A program made the position numbers and the translations under genes. Under the pieces are notes generated by a model. The model made no database searches and was not told where the DNA came from. It worked only from the letters and a program-made list of their open reading frames with translations. This document shows positions 27,733-36,540 of a stretch of 58,510 bases of DNA, piece by piece. Every line of letters begins with the position of its first letter. Positions within the stretch are counted from its first letter, which is position 1. This DNA is from Desulfovibrio sp. Huiquan2017 (lineage in GTDB: Bacteria > Desulfobacterota > Desulfovibrionia > Desulfovibrionales > Desulfovibrionaceae): positions 1 through 58,510 of the forward strand of contig NZ_JAFMPN010000023.1 of NCBI RefSeq assembly GCF_017351175.1. Direction: 5' to 3'.

Positions 27733-27734
27733 AG

Positions 27735-27938
27735 TCAGGACTCCTGCCCGAGGATTTCCTTGACCCGGCCTACCTGGCCGTCGGTCAGGCGGACCTTGAT
27801 GCCGTGGGGATGGGTAGGGGACTTGGTCAGCAGCGCGGCGACCGTGCCTTCGGTCAGCGTGCCGGTGCGTTGGTCCTTTTTTAGCACGATATTGACCCGT
27901 TGGCCGGGCCGGATGTCCTTGCGGTTTCTTCCGTCCAT
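27735..27938 (-). CDS. ywbE: YwbE family (DUF2196) small basic protein
   Basis: A 67-residue protein with the family pattern RKDIRPGQRVNIVLKKDQRTGTLTEG and HPHGIKVRLTDGQVGRVKEI. The KOW-like beta fold is consistent with RNA or protein binding, but no function is established. The start is the ATG at 27938; upstream sequence is the gap to the EEP gene. Its stop almost touches the start of yaiI. Confidence 0.9.
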   Translation of the reverse strand: MDGRNRKDIRPGQRVNIVLKKDQRTGTLTEGTVAALLTKSPTHPHGIKVRLTDGQVGRVKEILGQES

Positions 27939-28002
27939 ATCTGTTTCCCTCGTTTTGCGGTGCGGGGGCATCATGCGGGGCCGGGCCGGGTTTGTCCAGT
28001 CG

Positions 28003-29193
28003 CTACAGAGGAATCTCCACGTTGTCCCGGGTCTGGATACCGGGCATATTTCGCAATCGGGTGAGGTATTCGGCGCTGAAGTCGATGGACAGTTCCACCC
28101 ACAGGGGCAGGTGGTCGCTGATCTGGAAGGTCCGCCAGATTTTGAGGTAGTAATCCTTGAGTCCGTCGGCGTCAGCCAGCAGGGCTTCGAGCTTGTCGAT
28201 GCGCTTGTCTGCGGCGGCGCTGTCCTTGCCCTTGGCCGCCAGCTCGGCGCGTTCGGTCCGGGCCTTGTCGAGTTGGCCCCGGACCGTGGCCTCCACAGCC
28301 TTCCGGTAGTCCGGGAACCGGTCCTCGCCCATAACAGCCGGGAGGACATCCAGGACGCCCTGGTTGCGGTCGGAGCGGGTCTGGCGGACCGTGCCCTTGC
28401 GCGGCAGCCAGGAAATCTGGTCATAGAATTTGGTCCGGTCCGCATTGGACCCCATGTTGTTCTGGGCGGCCTGGAAGCCGTTGCGGATAAGCGCGTTGCC
28501 CGACGGATCGCCCATTTTGTCGATGTTGAAATCCCCCACCAGGATATAACTGCACGGTTCCTTTTCGGCGCGTTGGGCGATATTGGCGGCAACGGCGTCT
28601 ATCTCGGCCACGCGTCGGGCGTATTCCGGCGTGCCCCGGCTTTCCTTGCCGAAGTAGATATGCACGGTGGTGAACAGGAAGCGGAACCAGCCCGCCTGGA
28701 ACTCGCAGCCGAAGGGCGAGCGCGCGGGTTGGAGCCGCTTGCCGCCGTGGCCGATGAGATCCTTGACCGGCAGGACCATTTCCCCGGCCACGCCTTTGAA
28801 GCGGACCTTGGCCTTGTTGTAGAGAAAGCCGAGCCGTTCCCGGTTGCCGCCGTCCTGTTCGGCCACGTCGGTGACGATGTAGTCATAGTTTGGACCGAGC
28901 AGCCGTATAAGCTGTTTGAGCGGTCCGAGGTCACGGCAGATTTCCTGCACGGCCAGGACGTCGAAGGCTGAGACGACCTCGGCCAGGAAGTACATGGACT
29001 CCTTGATGCGCGGGCCGTGGCCGAAGCGGTTGTCGTCGAAGTTGCGGATGTTCCAGGTGCCGAGCACCAGGGTGTCGTGCAGGGTGGTGCCGGGCATGGC
29101 TTCGCGGATGCGCTTGCGCAGGGCCCGCAGGCCGTCCACGGTGCGTCGGCGCACATCCGGAGTCTCGTACTTGAGCGGCCAGTAGTTGATCAT
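28003..29193 (-). CDS. Endonuclease/exonuclease/phosphatase (EEP) family protein
   Basis: A 396-residue protein of the EEP fold. Recognisable are LGTWNIRNFDD near the start (metal-binding Asn), AVQEICRD (metal-binding Glu), LVGDFNIDKMGD (catalytic Asp/Asn) and the terminal ISDHLPLWVEL (Asp-His). A charged helical insertion of about 60 residues (Lys/Ala/Glu-rich, around residues 285-335) separates the last two motifs. No signal peptide, so the protein is cytoplasmic. It could be a nuclease or a phosphodiesterase on other substrates; the sequence does not decide. Confidence 0.85.
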   Translation of the reverse strand: MINYWPLKYETPDVRRRTVDGLRALRKRIREAMPGTTLHDTLVLGTWNIRNFDDNRFGHGPRIKESMYFLAEVVSAFDVLAVQEICRDLGPLKQLIRLLGPNYDYIVTDVAEQDGGNRERLGFLYNKAKVRFKGVAGEMVLPVKDLIGHGGKRLQPARSPFGCEFQAGWFRFLFTTVHIYFGKESRGTPEYARRVAEIDAVAANIAQRAEKEPCSYILVGDFNIDKMGDPSGNALIRNGFQAAQNNMGSNADRTKFYDQISWLPRKGTVRQTRSDRNQGVLDVLPAVMGEDRFPDYRKAVEATVRGQLDKARTERAELAAKGKDSAAADKRIDKLEALLADADGLKDYYLKIWRTFQISDHLPLWVELSIDFSAEYLTRLRNMPGIQTRDNVEIPL

Positions 29194-29358
29194 CGTCGCC
29201 CCCTTGGCGGAAAGTGCCCGTCCGGGTGGCCCCGGATGCCGGGTATCGCTTGTCCTATAGACCGCTGTCGCGGTTGTGGCAACCCGCCCGGGCCGATCGC
29301 CGGGCGCAACGGAAGCGCGGTCCAGAGCCGTATGGGGAAGCGGGGGCGGGAAGGTGGC

Positions 29359-29862
29359 TTACTGCCAGGAGCCTTTTCGGTAGCTGAATATCTGGCGGTT
29401 GGGGATGACGGTCACCGGAGTGAATTTGGCGGCCCGGCAGGCGGCCGGGGAATCGGCCGTGGCTTCCATGACCAATTCGCAGAAGCGCATGACGCCCACG
29501 AAGGGGATGGTCTTGGATTGGGAGCGGCTGACCTTGGTGACGATGGAGTCCATGTCGATGGCATGGTAGCGGGCCACGTAGGAGCCGTCGGCTTTCTTGA
29601 TGATCTGCATGCGCGACCGGGCCATGCGGTGGTTGCGTTCCAGGGACCTGGCCCGGACCCGGGCGAATTTGGTGAAGTCCGCGTTCTTGGAAACCAGCCC
29701 CTCGTCGAGGTAGAGGGGCATGTTTTTGGAGGTGATATGGGGAACGGCGTCCTCCGGCGCGATGGAGGCGAGATCCTGGGCCCGGGCGGTCCGGGCGTCA
29801 GACGCAAAAAGAGCCCCGGTCAGAAAAATGGCCAGTGAGGCATAAACGATAAATTTGTGCAT
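29359..29862 (-). CDS. Secreted protein of unknown function
   Basis: A 167-residue protein with a signal peptide (about residues 1-28, cleaved near ARTARA). The mature part is basic and contains ITSKNMPLYLDEGLVSK, RARSLERNHRMARSRMQI and AMDMDS-like DMDSIVTKVSRSQSKT segments; one Cys pair (MRFCEL, PAACRAA) could form a disulphide. I do not recognise a family. It follows the VWA-OmpA gene on the same strand with a gap of about 70 bases, so it may be its periplasmic partner. The start is the ATG at 29862, chosen as the beginning of the signal peptide. Confidence 0.72.
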   Translation of the reverse strand: MHKFIVYASLAIFLTGALFASDARTARAQDLASIAPEDAVPHITSKNMPLYLDEGLVSKNADFTKFARVRARSLERNHRMARSRMQIIKKADGSYVARYHAIDMDSIVTKVSRSQSKTIPFVGVMRFCELVMEATADSPAACRAAKFTPVTVIPNRQIFSYRKGSWQ

Positions 29863-29934
29863 GGCGTTGAATCCTTCCAACCAGAGCCAAAGGTTGGGCG
29901 GCGGGATGCCGCCCAACCTTGAGGTCCTATATCG

Positions 29935-30990
29935 TTACTTGGTCTGGATTTCAACCCTGCGGTTGAGCTTACGGCCTTCCTTGGTGGTATTGTCATACTT
30001 GGGCGCGAGTTCGCCGTAGCCCTTGGCTTCCAAACGGTTCGCATTGATGCCGTTGTCGGTCAGCCACTTCATGACGGAATTGGCGCGGCGCTCGGACAGG
30101 CCCTGGTTGTAGGCTTCGGTACCGGTTGCGTCGGTGTGGCCGGAGATCTCGTAGGTGGCCGCGGGCTCTTCCTCGAGAATCATCTTGGCCTGCTCCAGCA
30201 CGGGGACCATCTCATCGGTGATCTGGTACTTGTCGAAGCCGAAGTTCAGGTTGAAGGAAACCACTTCCTTGGCCGGAGCGGGAGCGGCCACGACCGGGGC
30301 CGGGGCCGGAGCGGGCTCGGCCACGTCCTCGTAGAAAACGGACTTGGCATACTGGTTCAGCGCGGTGGCGTCGGCGAAAGTCGCGCCGTCGGCGGCCACG
30401 GAACACGGGAAGGCGGCGCGGATGCCGTCAACCACGGCCTGGCCCTCGGGGTTGTCGGCGTAGCTGACCACATGGACGCAGAGATTGTTGCCGTACTTGG
30501 CATACAGGTTCTTGGCCACGGCGACCGGGTCGGCGCCGTAGTTGGACTCGCCGTCGGTGAAGATGATCAGCGCGGTCTTGCCGGACATCTTGCCGATCAT
30601 CGGGTTGACGTCGTCAAGCCCGGCGCCCATGGGGGTGCGGCGGTTAAAGATCTGGTAATCGGTATCGATGGCGTCGATCGCGGTGGCGACGTTGCCCTCG
30701 GAGTACGCCTTGGGGGCGCTCTGGACTTCGAACGGGGCGAACAGGGCCACGGCCGAGTTGTAACCCAGCGCCGGGATGGCGGCGTTCAGGGCGAGCATGT
30801 CGCTCTTGGCCTTTTCTATTTTCTTGACGCCATCGGCATTGCGCATGGCCATGGAACCGGACTGGTCAAGAAACAGTATGAAGTTATCGACTTTCTTAAC
30901 CATCTTGGCGTTTGCCGTGGCGGCGAACGCGAAGGAGAAAGTCAACATCGCGGCCAGCATGAACAAAAGCAGTTTTCTAGATTGAGTCAT
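29935..30990 (-). CDS. Secreted VWA-domain protein with C-terminal OmpA peptidoglycan-binding domain
   Basis: A 351-residue protein. After the signal peptide (about 1-28) comes a von Willebrand factor A domain (about 35-205) with an intact metal-binding motif DQSGSMA and the strand IFTDGES. An Ala/Pro-rich linker (about 220-235) leads to an OmpA-like domain (about 245-351) with ISGHTDATGTEAYNQGLSE and RVEIQTK, which binds peptidoglycan. It would sit in the periplasm anchored to the cell wall and use the VWA part to bind a partner. A strong AAAGGAG precedes the ATG. VWA-OmpA fusions are known in Desulfovibrionaceae; no precise role is assigned. Confidence 0.9.
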   Translation of the reverse strand: MTQSRKLLLFMLAAMLTFSFAFAATANAKMVKKVDNFILFLDQSGSMAMRNADGVKKIEKAKSDMLALNAAIPALGYNSAVALFAPFEVQSAPKAYSEGNVATAIDAIDTDYQIFNRRTPMGAGLDDVNPMIGKMSGKTALIIFTDGESNYGADPVAVAKNLYAKYGNNLCVHVVSYADNPEGQAVVDGIRAAFPCSVAADGATFADATALNQYAKSVFYEDVAEPAPAPAPVVAAPAPAKEVVSFNLNFGFDKYQITDEMVPVLEQAKMILEEEPAATYEISGHTDATGTEAYNQGLSERRANSVMKWLTDNGINANRLEAKGYGELAPKYDNTTKEGRKLNRRVEIQTK

Positions 30991-31223
30991 GATCTCACTC
31001 CTTTAGAGATTTTGGGCAATGTCTCGATCACCGCAATGGGGACCTTTAATTACTCTATACGCAAAACGGGGGTGGGCCGCAAGCGTGGTCACGGCAAATA
31101 GTAACACAATGCCGTTAGGTGTCCAGAAAAAGGGCTTGGTCCTCGCGGTTGCGTCCCGACCTTGAACACAGTATGTAGAAGCGTTTACGCCCGCGGGCGT
31201 CATCGAGGCAGCAAGGAGAAGCC

Positions 31224-32204
31224 ATGTATATTGTTACCGGCGGCGCGGGATTTATCGGCAGCGCCATGGTCTGGAAGCTCAACAAGATGGGCATCGACGA
31301 CATCCTGGTGGTGGACAATCTGTCCACCAGCGAGAAATGGAACAACCTGGTGGGGCTTAAGTACCAGGATTATCTGCACCGCGACCAGTTCCTCAAGTTC
31401 ATTCTCGAAGGGGACGACCCGTTCGAGACCGAAGCGGTCATCCATATGGGTGCCTGTTCCTCGACCACCGAGCTCGACGCGGACTTCCTCATGGAGAACA
31501 ACTACCGCTATACGCAATACGTCTGCCGGTTCTGCCTTGGTCACAACGCACGTTTCATAAACGCCTCTTCGGCGGCCACCTACGGCAACGGCGAATTCGG
31601 CTTCGACGACGACGAAACGGCCATCGGCAGGCTGCGCCCCCTGAACATGTACGGCTATTCCAAGCAGCTTTTCGACCTCTGGGCCAGGGACGCGGGCGTT
31701 CTCGACCAGATCGTCTGCCTCAAATTCTTCAACGTCTTCGGGCCGAACGAGTACCACAAGGACGACATGAAGTCGGTCATCTGCAAGGCCCACGCCCAGA
31801 TTCTCGAAACCGGCAAGCTCAAGCTGTTCAAGTCTTACCGCAAGGAGTACCCCCACGGCGGCCAGAAACGCGACTTCGTCTACATCAAGGACTGCGTGGA
31901 CATCATGGCCTGGTTCCTGGAGCATCGCGGCACGGGCGGCATCTTCAACGTTGGCACGGGAAACGCAAGGACTTGGAATGATTTGGCGAACGCGGTGTTT
32001 TCCGCTATGAATCGCGAGCCGGAGATCGAGTACATCCCTATGTCTGAAGCCATTCGTGATAAATATCAGTATTTTACCCAGGCAAACATGGACAAGCTCA
32101 AGGCGGCAGGCTGCGCCGTTGAAATGACGAGCCTGGAGGATGGGGCCAAGGATTACGTCCAGAATTATTTGGACAGGGACGACAGGTACCTCCGGTCCAG
32201 GTAG
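31224..32204 (+). CDS. hldD: ADP-L-glycero-D-manno-heptose-6-epimerase (HldD/RfaD)
   Basis: A 326-residue short-chain-type epimerase using NADP. The N-terminus MYIVTGGAGFIGSAMVWKLN has the GxxGxxG motif; YGYSKQLFDLW carries the YxxxK catalytic pair; KFFNVFGPNEYHKDDMKSV and FNVGTGNARTWNDLANA are family segments. It makes the L,D-heptose donor for the LPS inner core. lptD follows 15 bases on, so both probably belong to one envelope transcript. Confidence 0.95.
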   Translation: MYIVTGGAGFIGSAMVWKLNKMGIDDILVVDNLSTSEKWNNLVGLKYQDYLHRDQFLKFILEGDDPFETEAVIHMGACSSTTELDADFLMENNYRYTQYVCRFCLGHNARFINASSAATYGNGEFGFDDDETAIGRLRPLNMYGYSKQLFDLWARDAGVLDQIVCLKFFNVFGPNEYHKDDMKSVICKAHAQILETGKLKLFKSYRKEYPHGGQKRDFVYIKDCVDIMAWFLEHRGTGGIFNVGTGNARTWNDLANAVFSAMNREPEIEYIPMSEAIRDKYQYFTQANMDKLKAAGCAVEMTSLEDGAKDYVQNYLDRDDRYLRSR

Positions 32205-32219
32205 CCGAAGGACTTTTTT

Positions 32220-34607
32220 TTGAAACGCAAGCTTTCGCGCATATTGCTGGCCGCCGGGGTGATTCTCGTCCTGTCGCTGTGCCTGCCATGGACTCTCATC
32301 GGCAAGATGCCCGACCGCAACAAGGTCAGGAAGTACGTGCCGGATGCGCCCGTGCAGGCCCCCGACCAGGACGAGTGGACCTTTTCGGCCGACCGGGTGG
32401 TGGGCGACCATGCCAGCGAATACGTGGAGGCTTTCGGCAATGTTTCCCTGAGCCTGGGCGAGGACCAGTTGCGCGCCGACTTCGCGCGTTACTATCAGGC
32501 CACGGGCTGGGTCTTTCTCAAGGGCAATGTTCGGGCCCACTGGGGGGGGGATTTCCTCCAGGCGGACGAGGGCGAATTCGACCTGAACAACATGACCGGC
32601 TGGCTCAAGAACGGCAAGCTGTTCATGGCCAAGCCCCACATTTACGTGGAGGCCGAGCGCGTGGGCAAGTCCGTGGGCGACTCCTACACCTTCAAGAACG
32701 CCAAGGTGACCGCCTGCTCGGGGGAAAAGCCCGCCTGGTCCGTGTCCACCGCGAAGGGCGACATCAACCTGGACGGCCGCATCCGCCTGTATCATTCGGC
32801 CTTCAGGATCAAGGACGTACCGGTCTTTTACTGGCCGTACATGGTCCTGCCCGGCCGGGGCGACCGGCAGAGCGGCTTCCTCATGCCCTACATGTCCAAT
32901 TCGGACAAGCTCGGCCTGCAGGTCAACCTGCCGTACTACTGGGTCATCAACGACGAGATGGACGCCACCTTCTACCAGAACTACATGAGCAAGCGCGGCT
33001 ACATGCAGGGCTTCGAGTTCCGGCATACCGAGGACTCCTCGTCCAGGGGCATGTGGCAGGCGGACTTCCTGAACGACAACATCCGGGCGGTCAACGAGAG
33101 CGACGAGTGGTCGAAGTACCGGGACGACGGCCTGACCCGCAAAAATCGTGACCGCTGGTGGGTGCGCGGCAAGTACGACGGCTGGCTGGGCAGCCCCCAG
33201 TGGAAGCTCAAGGTGGACTTGGACCTGGTTTCGGACCAGAACTATCTGCGCGACTTTCAGGACGGGCCCACCGGGTTCGAGGACACCCGCGATGAGTTTC
33301 TGGACGTGTTCGGCCGCGATATCGACAACAAGGACTCCCTGCTCCGGTCGAACAAGTTCTACGTCAGCCGCAGTTGGGACCGCTTCGGCGTGGTTGCCCT
33401 GACCCAGTACGAGCAGAACCTGGCTTACCGCAACGGCAACAACCCGAGCAGCGAGGACCCGACCGTCCAGATTCTGCCCGAACTGAACGCCTACGCCTGG
33501 CAACAGTCCCTGGGCGCCGGGTTCGAGGGGGCCATGGATGCCAAGTACGATTATTTCCACCGGGAATACGGCGACTCGGGGCACCGCGCCATACTCTCGC
33601 CCGAGTTGAAGTATCCCATGAAGAGCCGCTTCCTGACGGTCATTCCCTCGGTCTCCATGCAGGAGACGGCCTATTCCCTGACCAACCGGGAGGACGTGGG
33701 CGACCTGGAGGTGTCCGACACGGGCAGCCGGGAGGACGTCATCGACACCACCAAGATCAAGGACGGCTTTCAGACCCGGACCCTCTGGACCGGCGGGTTC
33801 ACGGCCTTTTCCGAGATGACCCGGACCTTCTCCCTGGACGAGGCGCCCAAAGCGGATCCCGGCCTGGCCGGGACCTCCCGCTGGACCAGATTGAAAAACG
33901 CGATCATCCCCAGGGTGGAATACACCTATACGAACACCCCCTCCGACCAGGAGGAACTTCCCTATTTCGACACCGACGACCGGGAGGACGGCAGGAACGA
34001 GGTCACCTACTCGCTGACCAGCGTTTTGGATCGCCGTCGCGACTCGGTAGTCCTCTCCCCGGGGTCGAACGGCGAGCCCGTGGCCAAGGTGGCCCGCGAC
34101 TATCTCGATTTTCTGCGTTTCAGGGTGCAGCAGTCCTACGACATCCGCGAGGCCCGGCGCAACGACGAGCGGGACCGCTACGAACGCAGGCCCTTTTCCG
34201 ACGTCATGGCCGAATTGCGAGTCAAGCCCGCCCGCTTCGTGGATATCCTGACCCGCAACTGGTTCTCCCCATATCTGAGCGGCATGACCCAGAGCGAGAA
34301 CTCCATCCGCCTCTACAAGGACGGCCTGGGCGAGATCAGCATGGGATACGATTTCCTGCAAAGCCTGGATGAATACCAGCGCACCCGCGACGACGACCTC
34401 TCCGTGATCAAGTTTGGGGCCAAATGGGAGATCGACGAGGCCGTTACCCTGGGTGCCAAGTACCGCCACGACTTCATGAGCGGGGACGACCTGGAAAGGA
34501 CCCTGTACCTCGACTGGGCGGCCGAGTGCTACACCCTGCATTTCTCCTACACCCAGAAGCCCGGCGACAACCGTTTCGCCGTCGGCTTCGACTTGCTGAC
34601 CTTCTAG
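32220..34607 (+). CDS. lptD: LPS-assembly outer-membrane protein LptD (OstA/Imp)
   Basis: A 795-residue protein. An N-terminal signal/anchor (about 1-28) precedes the OstA beta-jellyroll domain (about 55-180, with TFSADRVVGDHA and VEAFGNVSLSLGEDQLRADF), then a long beta-barrel region. The core YWPYMVLPGRGDRQSGFLMP is highly typical of LptD. The end FSYTQKPGDNRFAVGFDLLTF closes the barrel with a terminal Phe. It inserts LPS in the outer leaflet with LptE. The start is a TTG at 32220 in a T-run, with GAAGGA upstream; no ATG is available near it. Confidence 0.95.
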   Translation: MKRKLSRILLAAGVILVLSLCLPWTLIGKMPDRNKVRKYVPDAPVQAPDQDEWTFSADRVVGDHASEYVEAFGNVSLSLGEDQLRADFARYYQATGWVFLKGNVRAHWGGDFLQADEGEFDLNNMTGWLKNGKLFMAKPHIYVEAERVGKSVGDSYTFKNAKVTACSGEKPAWSVSTAKGDINLDGRIRLYHSAFRIKDVPVFYWPYMVLPGRGDRQSGFLMPYMSNSDKLGLQVNLPYYWVINDEMDATFYQNYMSKRGYMQGFEFRHTEDSSSRGMWQADFLNDNIRAVNESDEWSKYRDDGLTRKNRDRWWVRGKYDGWLGSPQWKLKVDLDLVSDQNYLRDFQDGPTGFEDTRDEFLDVFGRDIDNKDSLLRSNKFYVSRSWDRFGVVALTQYEQNLAYRNGNNPSSEDPTVQILPELNAYAWQQSLGAGFEGAMDAKYDYFHREYGDSGHRAILSPELKYPMKSRFLTVIPSVSMQETAYSLTNREDVGDLEVSDTGSREDVIDTTKIKDGFQTRTLWTGGFTAFSEMTRTFSLDEAPKADPGLAGTSRWTRLKNAIIPRVEYTYTNTPSDQEELPYFDTDDREDGRNEVTYSLTSVLDRRRDSVVLSPGSNGEPVAKVARDYLDFLRFRVQQSYDIREARRNDERDRYERRPFSDVMAELRVKPARFVDILTRNWFSPYLSGMTQSENSIRLYKDGLGEISMGYDFLQSLDEYQRTRDDDLSVIKFGAKWEIDEAVTLGAKYRHDFMSGDDLERTLYLDWAAECYTLHFSYTQKPGDNRFAVGFDLLTF

Positions 34608-34674
34608 CCCGTCGCGGCGTCTTTCCCGGAATCCGGGGTTGCGTCGCCGGACCGGGTGCTTACATTGGGAGGAT

Positions 34675-36540
34675 ATGACTGCATTGCCTGAAATTCGCGT
34701 ATTGCCGCCGGGGCTCAAGAACCAGATCGCCGCGGGCGAGGTGGTCGAGCGCCCGGCCAGCGTCGTCAAGGAACTGGTGGAGAACGCCCTGGACGCCGGG
34801 GCCACCCGGGTGGATGTGACCATTGAACAGGGCGGGCGCGCGCTCATGGTCGTCCAGGACAACGGCGCGGGCATTCCCGCCGATCAGTTGGAGCTGGCCG
34901 TGACCCGTCACGCCACCAGCAAGATCCGTGATTTCCACGACCTGTCCGCCATCGGCTCCTTCGGGTTCCGGGGCGAGGCGTTGCCGTCCATCGCCTCGGT
35001 TTCGCGTTTCACCATGACCTCCCGCGCCGAGGGCGCGGATGAGGCCGCCTTCATCGAGGTCCGCGCAGGCGAGGTCGCGGGCAAGGGCCCGGCGGCCCTG
35101 GCTTCGGGTACCCGGGTGGAGGTCCGCGACCTGTTTGCCGCCACTCCGGCCCGGCTCAAATTCCTCAAGACCGAGTCCACCGAAAACCGGCGCTGCCAGG
35201 ATGTGCTCATGCGCGTCTCCCTGGCTCATCCGCGCGTGGGCTTTTCCCTGACCGTGGGGGGACGCGAACTCTTTCGACTGCCTCCGGACCAGACCCTGGC
35301 CGACCGGCTGGCTGCCTTTTGGCCCCCCGCCGTGTGCCGGGGGCTCGCCCCCTTCGATTGTGAACGCGACGGGTACCGGGCGCACGGCGCGGCCGGGTCG
35401 CCCGGCACAGCCCAGGGGCGCGGCGACCGTATCCTGCTCTACGTCAACGGCCGTCCGGTCCAGGACAAGCTCATGCTTTCGGCCGTACGCCAGGCGTACA
35501 AGGGCATGCTCCTGTCCCGCGAATATCCGCAGATGGTTCTCTTTCTGGACCTGCCCCGCGACGAGGTGGACGTGAACGTGCATCCGGCCAAGCTGGAGGT
35601 CCGCTTCCTGGACGAGAGCCGCGTGTTTTCGGCCATTCGTTCCGGCGTGATCCAGGCCTTGTCCGATCCGGACGGGGGGCTCGTCCCGGGCTGCGTCTCG
35701 CCCGCGCGGCGCGACGCGTCGTCTTCCGCCTTCGCCGGCGGGGAGGGGGACGGACAGGACGGCGGATTGTCGGCACCGGCCGGACCGGCCCACCGGCCCG
35801 CCGCATTCGCGGACGCGAAGTTTTCCACCTATCGGGCGTTCAAGGAGGACCGGGCCCGCGCTCTGGATTTGCCCGTGCCGCCGCCTGCGTCCGCTTTTTC
35901 CCCGGAGGGCGGGGCGGCCCACCGACCGGCCGATCCTGGCCCGTCCCTGGCCCGCGAGCCCGGCCCCGGAGCCCTGCGTCCCGCGACGCTGGCGGGCAGC
36001 GGCTATACCTACCTCGGCCAGATCGCGGATACCTACCTGGTCCTGCGTCGGGGCGTGGACATGCTCCTGGTGGACCAGCATGCGGCCCATGAGCGCGTTT
36101 TGCTGGCGGCCATGCGCGAGCAGCGCCAAAAAGGCGACTCCCAACCCCTGGCCCTGGCTCTGGAACTGCCTTTGCATCCCAGCGAGGCCGAAGTCCTGGC
36201 GGGGTTGCGCGACGACCTGCGGGCCATGGGGTTTGTCATCGAGATGGACGGCCCGGCCAAGGCGTTGGTCCGGGGCATTCCCCCGACCCTTGAAACCGGC
36301 GAGGCTCGGGAGTATCTCAGGGACGCCCTGGCGGAAAAGGCCAGGGGGCTGGACGACCTGTGGACCATGATGTCCTGCAAGACCGCCATCAAGGCGGGCC
36401 AGCCGCTGGCCGTGGACGAGGCCCTCGCTCTGCTGGAAATCTGGCTTGCGACGCCCGAGCGCGAGTTCTGCCCCCACGGCAGGCCCGTGGTCCTGCGTTG
36501 GACGCCTTCCGATCTCGAAAAATTGTTCAAGAGAAAGTGA
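34675..36540 (+). CDS. mutL: DNA mismatch repair protein MutL
   Basis: A 621-residue MutL. The N-terminal ATPase domain has NQIAAGEVVERPASVVKEL, ENALDAGA, GFRGEALPSIASVS and ATPARLKFLK. A low-complexity linker (about 340-440) joins the C-terminal domain with LVDQHAAHERVLLAAMRE, SCKTAIKAGQ and CPHGRPVVLRW. These match the metal-dependent nuclease site of MutL, but the last Glu of DQHA(X)2E(X)4E is replaced by Ala. The start at ATG 34675 follows GGGAGG; an earlier frame start lacks one. Its stop overlaps the alr start (TGATG). Confidence 0.94.
   Translation: MTALPEIRVLPPGLKNQIAAGEVVERPASVVKELVENALDAGATRVDVTIEQGGRALMVVQDNGAGIPADQLELAVTRHATSKIRDFHDLSAIGSFGFRGEALPSIASVSRFTMTSRAEGADEAAFIEVRAGEVAGKGPAALASGTRVEVRDLFAATPARLKFLKTESTENRRCQDVLMRVSLAHPRVGFSLTVGGRELFRLPPDQTLADRLAAFWPPAVCRGLAPFDCERDGYRAHGAAGSPGTAQGRGDRILLYVNGRPVQDKLMLSAVRQAYKGMLLSREYPQMVLFLDLPRDEVDVNVHPAKLEVRFLDESRVFSAIRSGVIQALSDPDGGLVPGCVSPARRDASSSAFAGGEGDGQDGGLSAPAGPAHRPAAFADAKFSTYRAFKEDRARALDLPVPPPASAFSPEGGAAHRPADPGPSLAREPGPGALRPATLAGSGYTYLGQIADTYLVLRRGVDMLLVDQHAAHERVLLAAMREQRQKGDSQPLALALELPLHPSEAEVLAGLRDDLRAMGFVIEMDGPAKALVRGIPPTLETGEAREYLRDALAEKARGLDDLWTMMSCKTAIKAGQPLAVDEALALLEIWLATPEREFCPHGRPVVLRWTPSDLEKLFKRK

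Noticed and set aside
31200..34874. A 1224-codon minus-strand open frame opposite hldD and lptD
   Set aside because: Typical GC-rich shadow frame: low complexity in Val/Leu/Gly/His, no domain, and it spans two well-recognised genes on the other strand.
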